DNA of 36,160 bases from an uncultured Paracoccaceae bacterium (GCA_947494675.1 CANLVP010000005.1:1-36160), one strand, 5' to 3'. Positions 15,726-24,346 are shown, counted from the stretch's first letter. Notes: generated from the sequence alone by a model not told the origin. A program made the numbers and translations.

Positions 15726-17048
15726 ATGGTTGCCATCCCCTGTAACGATCCGTTGGCCCAATGTCAGGTCGGCAACCTGTTTCGGATGAACGCCGAAAAC
15801 GCCAGCGGCACGGTCGAAGGGCGGATCAACGGAATTTCAACCGGCCCCCTGCCCCACGGGCAAAAGATGATCCTGCCTAACGACCTTGCAGGCACCGCCA
15901 ACCGGCTGGAGCTTGTGGTCAATGGCACCACCTACCCGGTCTGCGACGGCCTTCAAGATTATGCCCGCGCCACCCCCAACGACACGGGACTGTTGTTCAG
16001 CGAAATCACTGGCAGTGGCGGCGGCGGAACCCCTGCACGGGCCGAGGATGTCCTGATGGTCGAAGTCCCCGCAGCCATGGCTAGCCTCGGCCCCGGTGAA
16101 GGCGACTTTGACCTAGATTTGGCCCCTGAACCGACGTTGCAGTGGATCGCCATGTCGATCCTTGTGGGGATCGAGGCGATTGACGAGGTATCCGGCGTCA
16201 ACGCCCTGTCCGATGCCACAGGCGGGGTCGTGAACCTGACCATGACAGGCACCGATGGCGCGCCTTTTGTCGCCGAAATGATCACCTTTATGCGGGCGAA
16301 TAACACGCGCGCCGCCCTAAGGGTCATCGCGCGCCATGCAGGCGAAACGATCAAGGTGATGCGCAACGGAGCCGGGGCGCTGATGGTGACGCTCCGGGTG
16401 CAGGCAAGCATCGCGCGGCAATTGTCGGTGGGTGTCGCCGCGGCCCTGACGCGCGCGCGGCTCGCCAATGTCGCGGCAGGCACCAAAGGAGCCCTTGGGG
16501 CCAGTGCATCGGCGAACGCAGCCTCTCGTGCGCCCGTGATCGGTTTTATCATCGTCGGTGCGGTCAATGTCATTGAATTCTACGCTCAACCGGCAGCAGA
16601 GCGTGACTGGTCCATCCTTGTCAGCACATTGTTTGTGGACTTTGCGGCCCTTGCCATCGCCGGGGTCGCCAGCGTCATCGCCACCGGCATTGTCACCGCC
16701 ATCGCCGGGGCTGCGGCGCTGACGCTAGGTGGTGCGGTTCTGGTTGCGGCGGTGGGCATTGGTGTGGGCCTAGTCGTCGGGATTGGCCTGAGTTGGCTGG
16801 CGGATAGAATTGGCGCTGTGCCCCTGGTCGACCGGGTCCTGACCGAGGTTGGGACCGCCCTTGGCGCGGTGGCTCAGGGCGCGGCGCGCGTCGTTGGCAG
16901 GTTCGCGGACCGTCTCGGCGAAGCGCTGGTGGCTTTGGACGAGGCGACCTATGACCCCGTTGAATGGGCGCAAGACGTGGATCGGGGTCTGACCCAGATG
17001 ATCAACGACCGTGTCGATTCGATGATCAGCAATATGATGAGACGCTAG
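15726..17048 (+). CDS. Putative membrane-acting T6SS effector
   Basis: 440 residues, no recognised family. The first ~125 residues are soluble with small beta-like segments and a Gly/Ser linker (TGSGGGGTP); no signal peptide is present. A helical middle (about 190-270) leads into long Gly/Ala-rich hydrophobic stretches: VIGFIIVGAVNVIEF, ILVSTLFVDFAALAIAGVAS, and the run from about residue 320 to 365 that could form two hairpins. The C-terminus is amphipathic. Order with neighbours (DUF4123 adaptor, this gene, then a multi-spanning membrane protein starting immediately after its stop) is that of a T6SS pore-forming effector with its immunity protein. This call rests on context and hydrophobicity, not homology. 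Confidence 0.6.
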   Translation: MVAIPCNDPLAQCQVGNLFRMNAENASGTVEGRINGISTGPLPHGQKMILPNDLAGTANRLELVVNGTTYPVCDGLQDYARATPNDTGLLFSEITGSGGGGTPARAEDVLMVEVPAAMASLGPGEGDFDLDLAPEPTLQWIAMSILVGIEAIDEVSGVNALSDATGGVVNLTMTGTDGAPFVAEMITFMRANNTRAALRVIARHAGETIKVMRNGAGALMVTLRVQASIARQLSVGVAAALTRARLANVAAGTKGALGASASANAASRAPVIGFIIVGAVNVIEFYAQPAAERDWSILVSTLFVDFAALAIAGVASVIATGIVTAIAGAAALTLGGAVLVAAVGIGVGLVVGIGLSWLADRIGAVPLVDRVLTEVGTALGAVAQGAARVVGRFADRLGEALVALDEATYDPVEWAQDVDRGLTQMINDRVDSMISNMMRR

Positions 17049-17810
17049 ATGCCCCTGCCCCACGCCCGTATCAAGTTCGGGGAAACACCCCCCGATTGGG
17101 CCAGCCATCTGCCATGGAGCAGCCTTGGCGCCGCGGTTCTGTCGCCACTGTTCTTTCTAGTTTCGATGGTGGGCCATTCCGAACCGGGGCGGTTCTTTGA
17201 TTTTGCCAACCACCCTGCCCTTGCGGTGATCACATATGCAGGCATCGCAGTGCAGGTGCTGTTCTTTATCTATTGCGCTGCGATGCTGGCCCGTCGCCGG
17301 GCGATAGGTCTGGGCCTGCTGTTAGTCGGTTTCACCTATGCTGCGATGGCCCTGAACGCCCTGTTGATCGCCGGGTTGGTGCTGGGATCATGGCTGCTGT
17401 TTGCGGTCACTCTGGCCCTGCTGATCTGGTCGGTCATGGGCCTGATCAACGTCAACCGCGCCGTCCCCGATGGCGCGATCCCGCCACTTGCCGCCGCGAT
17501 CATAAGGAACGAAGGCGGCGCACAATTCCTGTCATCTGCGACCGTTGAAATCGCGCAATTGCAGTCGGAGATGTTGGCGGGAAAACGCAGCGGCTTGGCG
17601 ACGCTGATCGAATATGCGGGCGTCTTTGTAATGGTCCTCCTAGGACCCGGTTTGCTGCCCTTCGCGATTGTGGGCGATCTGGATCAGACCGGGTTTGTCA
17701 GTTGGGTGATCTGGGGCATAACCATGGTCATTTGCCTTGCTGCACGAGGTCAGGCCAACCGACAATGGCTGCAATATCGGGCGATGCAATATGCCCAAAA
17801 TGCCGCCTGA
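17049..17810 (+). CDS. Multi-spanning membrane protein, probable immunity to the upstream effector
   Basis: 253 residues. The ATG directly follows the TAG of the previous gene, so translation is coupled. Hydrophobic segments are visible at about 23-42, 61-81, 91-132 (long enough for two), 192-215 and 220-238, giving roughly six inner-membrane helices. A cytosolic stretch (about 140-190, NRAVPDGAIPP ... LQSEMLAGKRSG) divides them. Membrane-embedded immunity proteins are the rule for pore-forming toxins, which supports an effector/immunity pair. No family was recognised. It is the last gene of the rightward T6SS operon and is followed by a weak stem and the end of parB. Confidence 0.6.
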   Translation: MPLPHARIKFGETPPDWASHLPWSSLGAAVLSPLFFLVSMVGHSEPGRFFDFANHPALAVITYAGIAVQVLFFIYCAAMLARRRAIGLGLLLVGFTYAAMALNALLIAGLVLGSWLLFAVTLALLIWSVMGLINVNRAVPDGAIPPLAAAIIRNEGGAQFLSSATVEIAQLQSEMLAGKRSGLATLIEYAGVFVMVLLGPGLLPFAIVGDLDQTGFVSWVIWGITMVICLAARGQANRQWLQYRAMQYAQNAA

Positions 17811-17827
17811 TATCGCGCAAAAATTTT

Positions 17828-17851
17828 TAACTCATTGTTTTTATTGAGTTA
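17828..17851. terminator. Weak stem-loop between the convergent T6SS operon and parAB
   Basis: taactca (17828-17834) and tgagtta (17845-17851) form a 7 bp stem with a 10-base loop. On the minus strand it is followed by an A/T run (aaaaattttt). It could terminate parAB; the stem is AT-rich and weak. Confidence 0.35.
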
Positions 17852-17859
17852 TTCGCGCC

Positions 17860-17875
17860 TTTTCGCATGCGAAAA
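17860..17875. promoter_or_regulatory. Candidate parS (centromere) palindrome
   Basis: ttttcgcatgcgaaaa is a perfect 16 bp palindrome ending one base before the parB stop codon. Its half-site TTTCGC/GCGAAA recurs as a 13 bp palindrome with a one-base centre inside parB (18850-18862) and parA (20171-20183). It lacks a loop, so it is a poor hairpin; a ParB-binding site is more plausible. Confidence 0.45.
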
Positions 17876-18925
17876 TCAGGATGACTTGTCAAAGAACCGC
17901 GCAAGCGCGTCCAAAGCCTCGTCCATCACCTCGGGCGTTAGCCCCCTGCCCGACACCACAATTTGAAAACCGTCAGCGGTTTCAGCCTTGCGCAGCGAAA
18001 TGCCGGATTTCAGGTCCATTACATCGGACATCAGCGGCGCAATCACCGGCTTGCGGCCACGTCTGGCGACCTTGACGGGGCCCGCCTCAACCGCGTTCAG
18101 CACCGCCTCAATCTGCGCCCATTCGGCCTCTGGCGTGTCGTAGTCCGCCGCCCCCAGCACGTTGCGCAGATCGTCCAGCGCCCCCTGCCGGATCGCATTG
18201 AACACCCGCAAGCCGCGCCGCTCTGACATGTCCTCGGGGTAGCGCATCAGGTCGCCCAGCAGCGAAAACACCTCTGCAAAGGATTTGACCTTGGATCGCT
18301 TCGCGGCAGAGCTTGTCGCGAAGAGCGCTTTGACCGCGTCATCGGTCGAGGCGAACGCCCCCTGCTGCGCCGCCAGAACCGCGATGCGGCCGCGTTCATA
18401 GTGGCTCAGGTTTTCGCGGACTTCGTTCTCTTCGACCATGGCGACAAAGGCGGCGGCCTGCTCTGCCTTGGGGCGCACGAGCGCCTTGATCGTGGATTGA
18501 TCCAACCGCCGCACGGCCTCTAACCGGCGGTAGCCCGACAGCAGATGATAGGTGCCACCCTCGCCTGCGTAGACCTCAATCGGCAGGCGCAGGCCATTGT
18601 CGGCAATCGATGTCGCCAGCTCTTCCAGCGCCTCGTCATCCAGCACCACACGGTCGCGCACCATCTGGCTGGTCTCGATCTGGTTGATCGGCAGTTCCTC
18701 GATCAGACGTCCTTCGCTGCGGGCCTGTCGCAAGGCGTCGGCGTCAAGCTGGTCCAGCCGTTGCTGCGCAGGCACCGTCCCGCTCAGCGCGGCACTTTCG
18801 GCAGCGACACTGGAAATCGGGGCCGTGGCGGGGTTGGGCCGCACTGGATTTTCGCTGCGAAATTCGGCGTCGAGCGCGGCAAGCTCTTCGGTTGACGGGG
18901 CCGTCAGACGGGTGCGTTTTGCCAT
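17876..18925 (-). CDS. parB: ParB-family plasmid partition protein
   Basis: 349 residues. A ParB/Srx nuclease-like core runs from about 75 to 170: LPINQIETSQMVRDRV, LEELATSIADNGLRLPIEV, LLSGYRRLEAVRRL (GYRRL at 131-135, the CTP-site motif in ParB proteins) and MVEENEVRENLSHYERGR. Helix-turn-helix DNA-binding and dimerisation regions follow. ParB binds parS on the plasmid and cooperates with ParA to segregate copies. It begins three bases after the parA stop and is cotranscribed with it. The adjoining 16 bp palindrome and two similar palindromes within the operon are candidate targets. Confidence 0.9.
   Translation of the reverse strand: MAKRTRLTAPSTEELAALDAEFRSENPVRPNPATAPISSVAAESAALSGTVPAQQRLDQLDADALRQARSEGRLIEELPINQIETSQMVRDRVVLDDEALEELATSIADNGLRLPIEVYAGEGGTYHLLSGYRRLEAVRRLDQSTIKALVRPKAEQAAAFVAMVEENEVRENLSHYERGRIAVLAAQQGAFASTDDAVKALFATSSAAKRSKVKSFAEVFSLLGDLMRYPEDMSERRGLRVFNAIRQGALDDLRNVLGAADYDTPEAEWAQIEAVLNAVEAGPVKVARRGRKPVIAPLMSDVMDLKSGISLRKAETADGFQIVVSGRGLTPEVMDEALDALARFFDKSS
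18850..18862. promoter_or_regulatory. Candidate parS-like half-site pair inside parB
   Basis: tttcgctgcgaaa, a 13 bp palindrome with a single central base. It is identical to 20171-20183 and shares arms with the 16 bp palindrome at 17860-17875. Confidence 0.35.
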
Positions 18926-18928
18926 GGC

Positions 18929-20296
18929 TTACCCTTTCTCTTGCAGTTGTTGATCGCGCCACCAGCTGCCCAGCAGCACCTCTTTGACCTCAGCCCAGGT
19001 GCGGTCAAACGTCTCGCGCCCCCGCACATAGGTGTCGCGGTTAAAGTCGCGATAATCGGATTCGTAGATCCCATTCACATGTTCCCCGGCCTGCCCGACC
19101 ATCGCGGTCATTTCCTGCCGGTAGGTCGTCATAAAGTCGCCGAAATAGGCCTGGATCACATTGGCCAGATCGGTCTGCTGGCCTGCGTCAAACCGGGTGA
19201 TGATGGCACGCACGGCATCCCATTCAAACTTCATCTCGGGCAATCCCTGCTGGCGGCGCACGGCGTTTTCGCCGTCCTCGATGCTGGCAAATGTGCTGTA
19301 AAGCATGTCGAAGAAGCGCCCCGTGCTGTCGAACTCAAGGAATGATGCCCCCAGCGGCACCAGCAGAATATCCGACGCCGCCAGCGCGTTGATCGTCAGG
19401 TAACCAAGGGCGGGCGGCGTATCGAGCAGCACAATATCATATTCGTCTAACAGGCCCTCACCCGACAGTGCGGTGCCAAGCGCATCCCACAGCGGCCAGG
19501 ACCGCAATTGCATTCGCCAGACCGGCACCTGGAACTCGGCCCAATAGAGGTTCAGCTGCGCGCCGATCAGATCGATGTTGGGCCAATGGGTCGGCTGGAT
19601 CAGGTCCCGCGCTTTCATCTCGCGCGCGGCTTGCAGGGTCTCATCAAGGGGCAGGGGCGTTGTGCGGGTGCGGTTTTCGACCTCGACGTGCAAGGCGTAA
19701 TCCTTGGCCATGAGGGGGAAAGCGGTCTTCCATTCATCCTCGACCGTGCCGCCCATGATCGAGGTCATGGAGCCTTGGCTATCGAGATCGATGACAAGCA
19801 CCTTGTAGCCGTCCAGCGCCGCGGACATCGCCAAATGAGCCGCCGTACTGGTTTTGCCGACGCCACCCTTGAAATTCGCCACGGCGATCACCTTGGCTTT
19901 GGCGCCTTCGGGACGGTAGGGCAGGTAGTCGCGGTCGGCGGCACCTTCCGCTGCGAAGTGCTGACGCAGGGCGGTGATCTCATCGAGCGTAAACCATTTT
20001 GATCCACCCTCACCGGTGCCTTGCGGCAGGGTGGGGTTCGCTTTGAGCACCCGCCGAAAATGGGCGGGGGCGACCGGGATCAGATAGCGGCACACCTCCC
20101 AAGTCGAAAACCGGCGGAGGCGTTTTGACCCGTCTGGTGCATGACCGCGTTTCGCCAAATCCTCGCGGCCTTTCGCTGCGAAAGCGGCGGCTTTCGCAAA
20201 GCGGGTTGTGTCGATTGGGTCAGTGAGCTTTTCTGCCGCTGCTTTAGGATCGATATTCATGTAAGCCGGGAAGGGGGGTTTTGGGGGTGATGCCAT
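18929..20296 (-). CDS. parA: ParA-family plasmid partition ATPase with N-terminal DNA-binding region
   Basis: About 455 residues from the ATG at 20296; starts at 20380, 20350 and 20260 are also possible and none has a strong ribosome site. An N-terminal helical region (FSTWEVCRYLIPVAPAHFRRVL, then TLDEITALRQHF) looks like the HTH region of type Ia ParA proteins, which autorepress their operon. The ATPase has the deviant Walker A FKGGVGKTS (about 143-150), DLDSQGSMTSIMGG (Walker A' region) and IVLLDTPPALGYLTINAL (Walker B and switch). It drives plasmid segregation with ParB. It is divergent from rep across a 444-528 bp origin-like region. The long C-terminal part (YESDYRDFNRDTYVRGRETF) is usual in this plasmid family. 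Confidence 0.92.
   Translation of the reverse strand: MASPPKPPFPAYMNIDPKAAAEKLTDPIDTTRFAKAAAFAAKGREDLAKRGHAPDGSKRLRRFSTWEVCRYLIPVAPAHFRRVLKANPTLPQGTGEGGSKWFTLDEITALRQHFAAEGAADRDYLPYRPEGAKAKVIAVANFKGGVGKTSTAAHLAMSAALDGYKVLVIDLDSQGSMTSIMGGTVEDEWKTAFPLMAKDYALHVEVENRTRTTPLPLDETLQAAREMKARDLIQPTHWPNIDLIGAQLNLYWAEFQVPVWRMQLRSWPLWDALGTALSGEGLLDEYDIVLLDTPPALGYLTINALAASDILLVPLGASFLEFDSTGRFFDMLYSTFASIEDGENAVRRQQGLPEMKFEWDAVRAIITRFDAGQQTDLANVIQAYFGDFMTTYRQEMTAMVGQAGEHVNGIYESDYRDFNRDTYVRGRETFDRTWAEVKEVLLGSWWRDQQLQEKG
20171..20183. promoter_or_regulatory. Candidate parS-like half-site pair inside parA
   Basis: tttcgctgcgaaa, identical to the site in parB; with one flanking base each side (cttt..aaag, 20170-20184) the arms extend to 7 bp. 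A further half-site ctttcgc follows about 8 bases later. Confidence 0.35.
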
Positions 20297-20442
20297 GATG
20301 ATTGCTCGATATCTGCTGTTTATGGTGTTTTGCCTGAAACTATCGCACATGTCTGTGCCAAATTGAATCAGAACTCTCATAAAATGTGCAGCTCGGCGCC
20401 TTCCCCACTATATATTGAAAAGGAAAATCCGTCGTGCTGTTT

Positions 20443-20467
20443 GATTCTGTATAAGTAATTTAGAATC
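20443..20467. promoter_or_regulatory. Inverted repeat upstream of parA, possible ParA operator
   Basis: gattct (20443-20448) and agaatc (20462-20467) form a 6 bp inverted repeat in an AT-rich stretch that also holds -10-like tataca/tatata sequences reading toward parA. This suits an autorepression site, by position only. Confidence 0.3.
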
Positions 20468-20499
20468 TTTGGGCCAGTAAGTTTGATTTATATCAATGG

Positions 20500-20770
20500 C
20501 TTGCGGGCCATACGGGACCCACATACAGGACCAAAGGTACCCGGATACAGGCTAGGAGGTGCCAGTGCGCGGGGGGAAAGGCACCGATTCGCAGGGAATG
20601 GGGCAATCAGACTCTGAATGGGCCGGAATAGGGTCTAACGTGAGATTTCAGTGAAAGGCCCATCCCGTAAATGGATACCTCAACGCCCGGTGATCCTGGG
20701 TGCCTTTGGCTTAAGGGACCCATCTACGGGATCGCTGATGTGGCCAGTAAGGTGCCAAAGAAGTTCTTGA
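20500..20770. other. Putative replication origin with iteron-like short repeats
   Basis: Between parA and rep there are several short repeats. AAAGGYACC/GGTGCC-type elements occur at 20533-20541, 20558-20563, 20577-20585, 20699-20707 (inverted) and 20751-20756. TACGGGA occurs at 20511, 20663 (inverted) and 20725, and gggaccca at 20514 and 20715. An AT-rich block (about 20400-20500) lies beside them. This matches the general plan of iteron origins next to a Rep_3 initiator; repeats are imperfect and irregularly spaced. Confidence 0.5.
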
Positions 20771-20824
20771 ACGCGGATACCTTTTGGCGCAAAATCCGGC
20801 AAAGCCCGGGACGAGGCGAGCAGG

Positions 20825-22006
20825 ATGAACGATTCGAAGACAAAGCCAACCGCGCCGGTGCTGACCGGGGCCTTGCGCCGTGATGCGGTCAAAAAGAATG
20901 TCGCGGCGATCCATGTCAGTGGCAAGCTGACGCTGCTCCAGCGCAAGCTGTCGAATGTGCTGTTGCTCAACGCATATGACACGCTGATCCACGACACCAA
21001 GCACCGGATCGATGCGCGGACGCTTTGCGCGATGATCGGCTATAATTCCAACGATATGGAGACGCTCAAGGCCAGCCTGCGCGGGCTGGTCGAGACATTG
21101 GCTGAGTGGGACATGCTGGATGAAAACGGCCAACAGGAATGGGGCGTGTCGAGCCTTTTGGCCTATGCCAAGCTGAAGGGTGGGGTCTGCGAATATGCCT
21201 ATTCCGCAGCTCTGGCGGAAAAGTTGCATGACCCCAAGGTCTTTGCGCTGATCAACCTGCACATCCAGCGGCAGTTCACCAGCGGGCATGCACTGGCGCT
21301 CTATGAAAACTGTTTTCGGTTTGTGCGGACGGGCAGCACGGGGTGGTGGCCCTTGCCGCTGTTCCGGCGGCTGATGGGGGTGGAGGACAGCCCCTATTAC
21401 GAGACGTTCAAACACCTGAACGCGAAGATCATCAAGCCAGCCGTGGCCGAGGTGAACAAGACATCCGACATCATCGTCACGCCGGAATTTCGCCGCATGG
21501 GGCGGTCGGTGACGGACCTGCGGTTCCTGATCTCTGAAAACCCGCAGCTGGGGATGATGAATATCGACGACGGACAGGGCATTCGCGCGACGCCGATCTA
21601 TCAACGGCTGAAAGGGCAGGGGGTCAGCGACCGGCTTGCCCGGCAGTGGATCGCAGAGCATGGGGCGGATCATCTGACCGAAAAGCTGGAGTATCTGCGG
21701 GGGCGCGATGATGTCAAAAGCCCGGCGCGATACCTGCAGGCCAGCCTGGCCGAAAAGCCTGCCGCGCCCAAACCGCCGTCGTCAGACAGGGCGCGCAAGC
21801 TGGCGCGGGTGCGGGATGTGGTGGCGACGCGCAGCCCGACGCAACGGGATGCCGACAAACGTCTGTTCCAGAGCCGGTTGTCAGATCAGGCCGCCCGGCT
21901 TGATTTCGAAAACCACGGCTGGATGTCCGCGCTCAATGCCAGCGCAATCTTTGCGTTTTGGGAGGACCTGCGGCCCGGTATCTTTGACGAGGACGCGGCA
22001 GAATAG
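20825..22006 (+). CDS. Plasmid replication initiator (Rep_3/RepB-type)
   Basis: 393 residues. The N-terminal part looks like a Rep_3-superfamily initiator: KLTLLQRKLSNVLLLNAYDTL, an initiation winged helix around RIDARTLCAMIGYNSNDMETLKASLRGLVETL, then a second repeat with FALINLHIQRQFTSGHALALYENCFRF and LFRRLMGVEDSPYYETFKHLNAKIIKPAVAEVN. These two winged helices bind iterons and recruit the host helicase. The C-terminus (about 300-393) is basic and less structured. The ribosome site is the gcgagcagg just before the ATG. It is divergent from parAB and reads away from the iteron-like region. It ends convergent with the PAAR gene, 28 bp apart. Confidence 0.85.
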   Translation: MNDSKTKPTAPVLTGALRRDAVKKNVAAIHVSGKLTLLQRKLSNVLLLNAYDTLIHDTKHRIDARTLCAMIGYNSNDMETLKASLRGLVETLAEWDMLDENGQQEWGVSSLLAYAKLKGGVCEYAYSAALAEKLHDPKVFALINLHIQRQFTSGHALALYENCFRFVRTGSTGWWPLPLFRRLMGVEDSPYYETFKHLNAKIIKPAVAEVNKTSDIIVTPEFRRMGRSVTDLRFLISENPQLGMMNIDDGQGIRATPIYQRLKGQGVSDRLARQWIAEHGADHLTEKLEYLRGRDDVKSPARYLQASLAEKPAAPKPPSSDRARKLARVRDVVATRSPTQRDADKRLFQSRLSDQAARLDFENHGWMSALNASAIFAFWEDLRPGIFDEDAAE

Positions 22007-22034
22007 ACTCTAACCTGCGGTTTAGAGCCTCAAA

Positions 22035-22292
22035 TCACGGCAAAATTTTATGGGTGGGTGAGCCGGAGGCGATCACCCCGCCGTGTGAGGTGGTGCAACC
22101 CATATAGGCCACAGGTTTGTTGTCATCGCGCCCATTGGTGGAGCCCATGACGATCACCGCGCCGCAGGCGGTCTTGTCCCCCAGACGCGCGATAGGGCGG
22201 TTATCCACCATCGCCTTGCCGCCTGAGACAATCGCATTGGGGCCGTGAATGGGGCAGACGTGTTTGTCGCCAAGACGTGCAACGGGGAGCAT
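22035..22292 (-). CDS. PAAR-domain T6SS spike tip protein
   Basis: 85 residues, the size of a stand-alone PAAR protein. Repeated PAAR-like turns are visible: PVARLGDKHVCPIHG, ARLGDKTACGAVIVMG and AYMGCTTSHGGVIASGS. The Cys/His residues suit zinc binding at the tip. It caps the VgrG trimer encoded immediately upstream; its ATG overlaps the vgrG stop by one base (TAATG). No C-terminal toxin domain is fused, so it is a structural tip. Confidence 0.92.
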   Translation of the reverse strand: MLPVARLGDKHVCPIHGPNAIVSGGKAMVDNRPIARLGDKTACGAVIVMGSTNGRDDNKPVAYMGCTTSHGGVIASGSPTHKILP

Positions 22293-24346
22293 TATTCATC
22301 CTCTTTCTGGGTCAGGCATTCCTCAACCAATGGCAGGCCCTTGTTCGCGGCCCCTTGCAAGGTCGGCACCTGCGCACCGCCTGAGCCACCCATGGAGACA
22401 TTGCCCTTGAGGTTGATCATCGCCGCTTCAAGCGTGATGCCGCTGCTGTCGATGGTGATCTTGCCACCCGGCCCTTTGATCACAAACTTCTGGAAGGCCA
22501 TTAGCGTGTGGACCTTGGTGTTATTGGTGATCGCCTCGTTCACGTCGAGCTTGGATTTGCCCATCACGGTGTGTTCGGCGTTGCGACCCACCTGCGTCAC
22601 GTGATCGGCAAAGATGTCCTGCTTGTGGATATTGCCCACCACATGGACGTGATCCTTGCCGTATTTTTCCTGCTGGTTCTGGCCCACGTCATAGATCACA
22701 TCGCGGCCCACGGTGTGGCGGGCGTCGCGGGCAACGCTTTCGGTGTGGTCTTGGCCGACCGTGATGCCCTTGTCGCGGCCAATGGATTCCGTCTGGTCGC
22801 GCCCGATGGATTTGGCCCGGTCGTTGAGGATCTGGATTTCGTGGTCCTTTTGACCGTGCATAAAGATCAGCTCGCGCTCGCGTTCATCCTCGAACGTCAG
22901 CTCATTAAAGCCGCCGCCCTTGTGGGTGTCGGTCTTGAACACGGATTTGGTTTTGTTGCCGGGAAGCGGGTAGGGGGGATCATTTTTGCCGTTGTAGACG
23001 CAGCCCGTCACCAGCGGTTTGTCAGGGTCGCCTTCGAGGAATTCGACGACGACCTCCATCCCGATCCGGGGGATCACCATACCGCCCCAGCCCTTGCCCG
23101 CCCAGTTTTGGCTGACCCGGCAGCGCATCGAAAAGCGGTTATCAAGGTCCCAGTGAAAGCGGACCAGAATGCGGCCATAGGCGTCGCAGTCAATCTCACC
23201 CTCGCCGACGACCACCGCCGTTTGCGGGCCCTGCACGGCGGGGACGGGGGTTTTGCGTTCGGGGGCCATGGGCGTCTCAATCGGCATCAGCACGTAGCTG
23301 CCCGAGAACACAGGGCCATCGCCGCCGCCGGATTTATAGGCGTCGTTTTGGTAGTCGTGGGTGGCGGACAGACACAGGAACATCTGGTTCTTGTCACCGG
23401 GATGCGGCCCGTTGAGCCCTACCTGCATGCCAGAGCCGAGCGAGACACAATCCCCCATGGCGCGTTGGCGTTCGTCCTGCCCGCGTTCGATATCCGTCAG
23501 CAAGCTGGCCATTTTCCGGCCCAATCCGGTGTCCTTGTATAGGCCCGGATAGTCGTAGGTTTCGATCTGGCCCTCGGCATAGGTCGCGTCGCTTTGGCGG
23601 CTGACCTCAAGATCGGTTTTGGGCGATTTGAAGTTGTAGTCTGTCAGCCGCGCGGCGCCCGGGGTCAGATTGCGTTCGCTGGTCCAGCGGGTGAAATGTT
23701 CTTCGCGGGTCTTGTCGCGGGTCCCTTCGGAGAGCAAGAGCCGGGTCTTGCCGGGCAGGGGGGCGTGCGCCTCAACCGTGTCAGTCAGCACGAGGGTATG
23801 GCCGCCCGCCTCATGGGTGAAATGGTAGCTGATGCCAAAGCGTTCCATCAGACGGCAGCAAAAGTTCAGATCGCTTTCGCGGTATTGGACGGTGTATTCC
23901 AGCGTCGGATAGCTTTGGTTGAGGTCGTTTTTCAGGTGCGGATTGCCAAGGCCGCTATAGGGGGCGAGCACCTCTTGCAGGATTTCGACTACATCCATCT
24001 CGTGGTAAATCCGCTGCTTGCGGCGGTGGCCGGTCAGCCAGAACCAGGGGCGCAGCGTCAGTTCATACTGGCAGCCCGCCTCTTGCGTGCCGGCCCAGCG
24101 GGCGTGGGCGACGATGCCGTCAAAATGCCGGTTGGGGTGGTCACCGGCGTCGATGGTGACGGTCGCGTGGGTGCCGATCAGCGCATCCAGATCAAGCGCG
24201 GCATCCGAGGACAGCGCCTTGATCCGGTATTCAAAGAGGCCGTTCATATGGTCTTCGCCAGCGAAACTGCGCAGGACAAGCGTGTCTTTGCCCAACACAG
24301 TCGTCAGTTTCGCAACACGGTGATCTTGGCGCAGGGCGACGTTCAT
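22292..24346 (-). CDS. vgrG: VgrG (TssI) T6SS spike protein
   Basis: 684 residues. The gp27-like base includes SFAGEDHMNGLFEYRIKALS, VQYRESDLNFCCRLMERFGI and the late GPQTAVVVGEGEIDCDAYGR. A gp5-like OB fold carries WAGKGWGGMVIPRIGMEVVVEFLEGDPDKPLVTGCVYN. A long beta-helix with repeats such as IGRDQTESIGRDKG and VARDARHTVGRD, and a short C-terminal tail without a toxin domain, follow. It is therefore a carrier rather than a specialised effector. With PAAR it forms an orphan spike operon; no tssA-M genes lie in the window. Its natural cargo are the effectors at 12-17 kb via DUF4123 adaptors, although the replication module sits between them. Confidence 0.95.
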   Translation of the reverse strand: MNVALRQDHRVAKLTTVLGKDTLVLRSFAGEDHMNGLFEYRIKALSSDAALDLDALIGTHATVTIDAGDHPNRHFDGIVAHARWAGTQEAGCQYELTLRPWFWLTGHRRKQRIYHEMDVVEILQEVLAPYSGLGNPHLKNDLNQSYPTLEYTVQYRESDLNFCCRLMERFGISYHFTHEAGGHTLVLTDTVEAHAPLPGKTRLLLSEGTRDKTREEHFTRWTSERNLTPGAARLTDYNFKSPKTDLEVSRQSDATYAEGQIETYDYPGLYKDTGLGRKMASLLTDIERGQDERQRAMGDCVSLGSGMQVGLNGPHPGDKNQMFLCLSATHDYQNDAYKSGGGDGPVFSGSYVLMPIETPMAPERKTPVPAVQGPQTAVVVGEGEIDCDAYGRILVRFHWDLDNRFSMRCRVSQNWAGKGWGGMVIPRIGMEVVVEFLEGDPDKPLVTGCVYNGKNDPPYPLPGNKTKSVFKTDTHKGGGFNELTFEDERERELIFMHGQKDHEIQILNDRAKSIGRDQTESIGRDKGITVGQDHTESVARDARHTVGRDVIYDVGQNQQEKYGKDHVHVVGNIHKQDIFADHVTQVGRNAEHTVMGKSKLDVNEAITNNTKVHTLMAFQKFVIKGPGGKITIDSSGITLEAAMINLKGNVSMGGSGGAQVPTLQGAANKGLPLVEECLTQKEDE

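Noticed and set aside
20671-20883. 70-codon plus-strand frame before rep
   Set aside because: It covers the iteron-like repeats and overlaps the rep start out of frame; it has no ribosome site or family signal.
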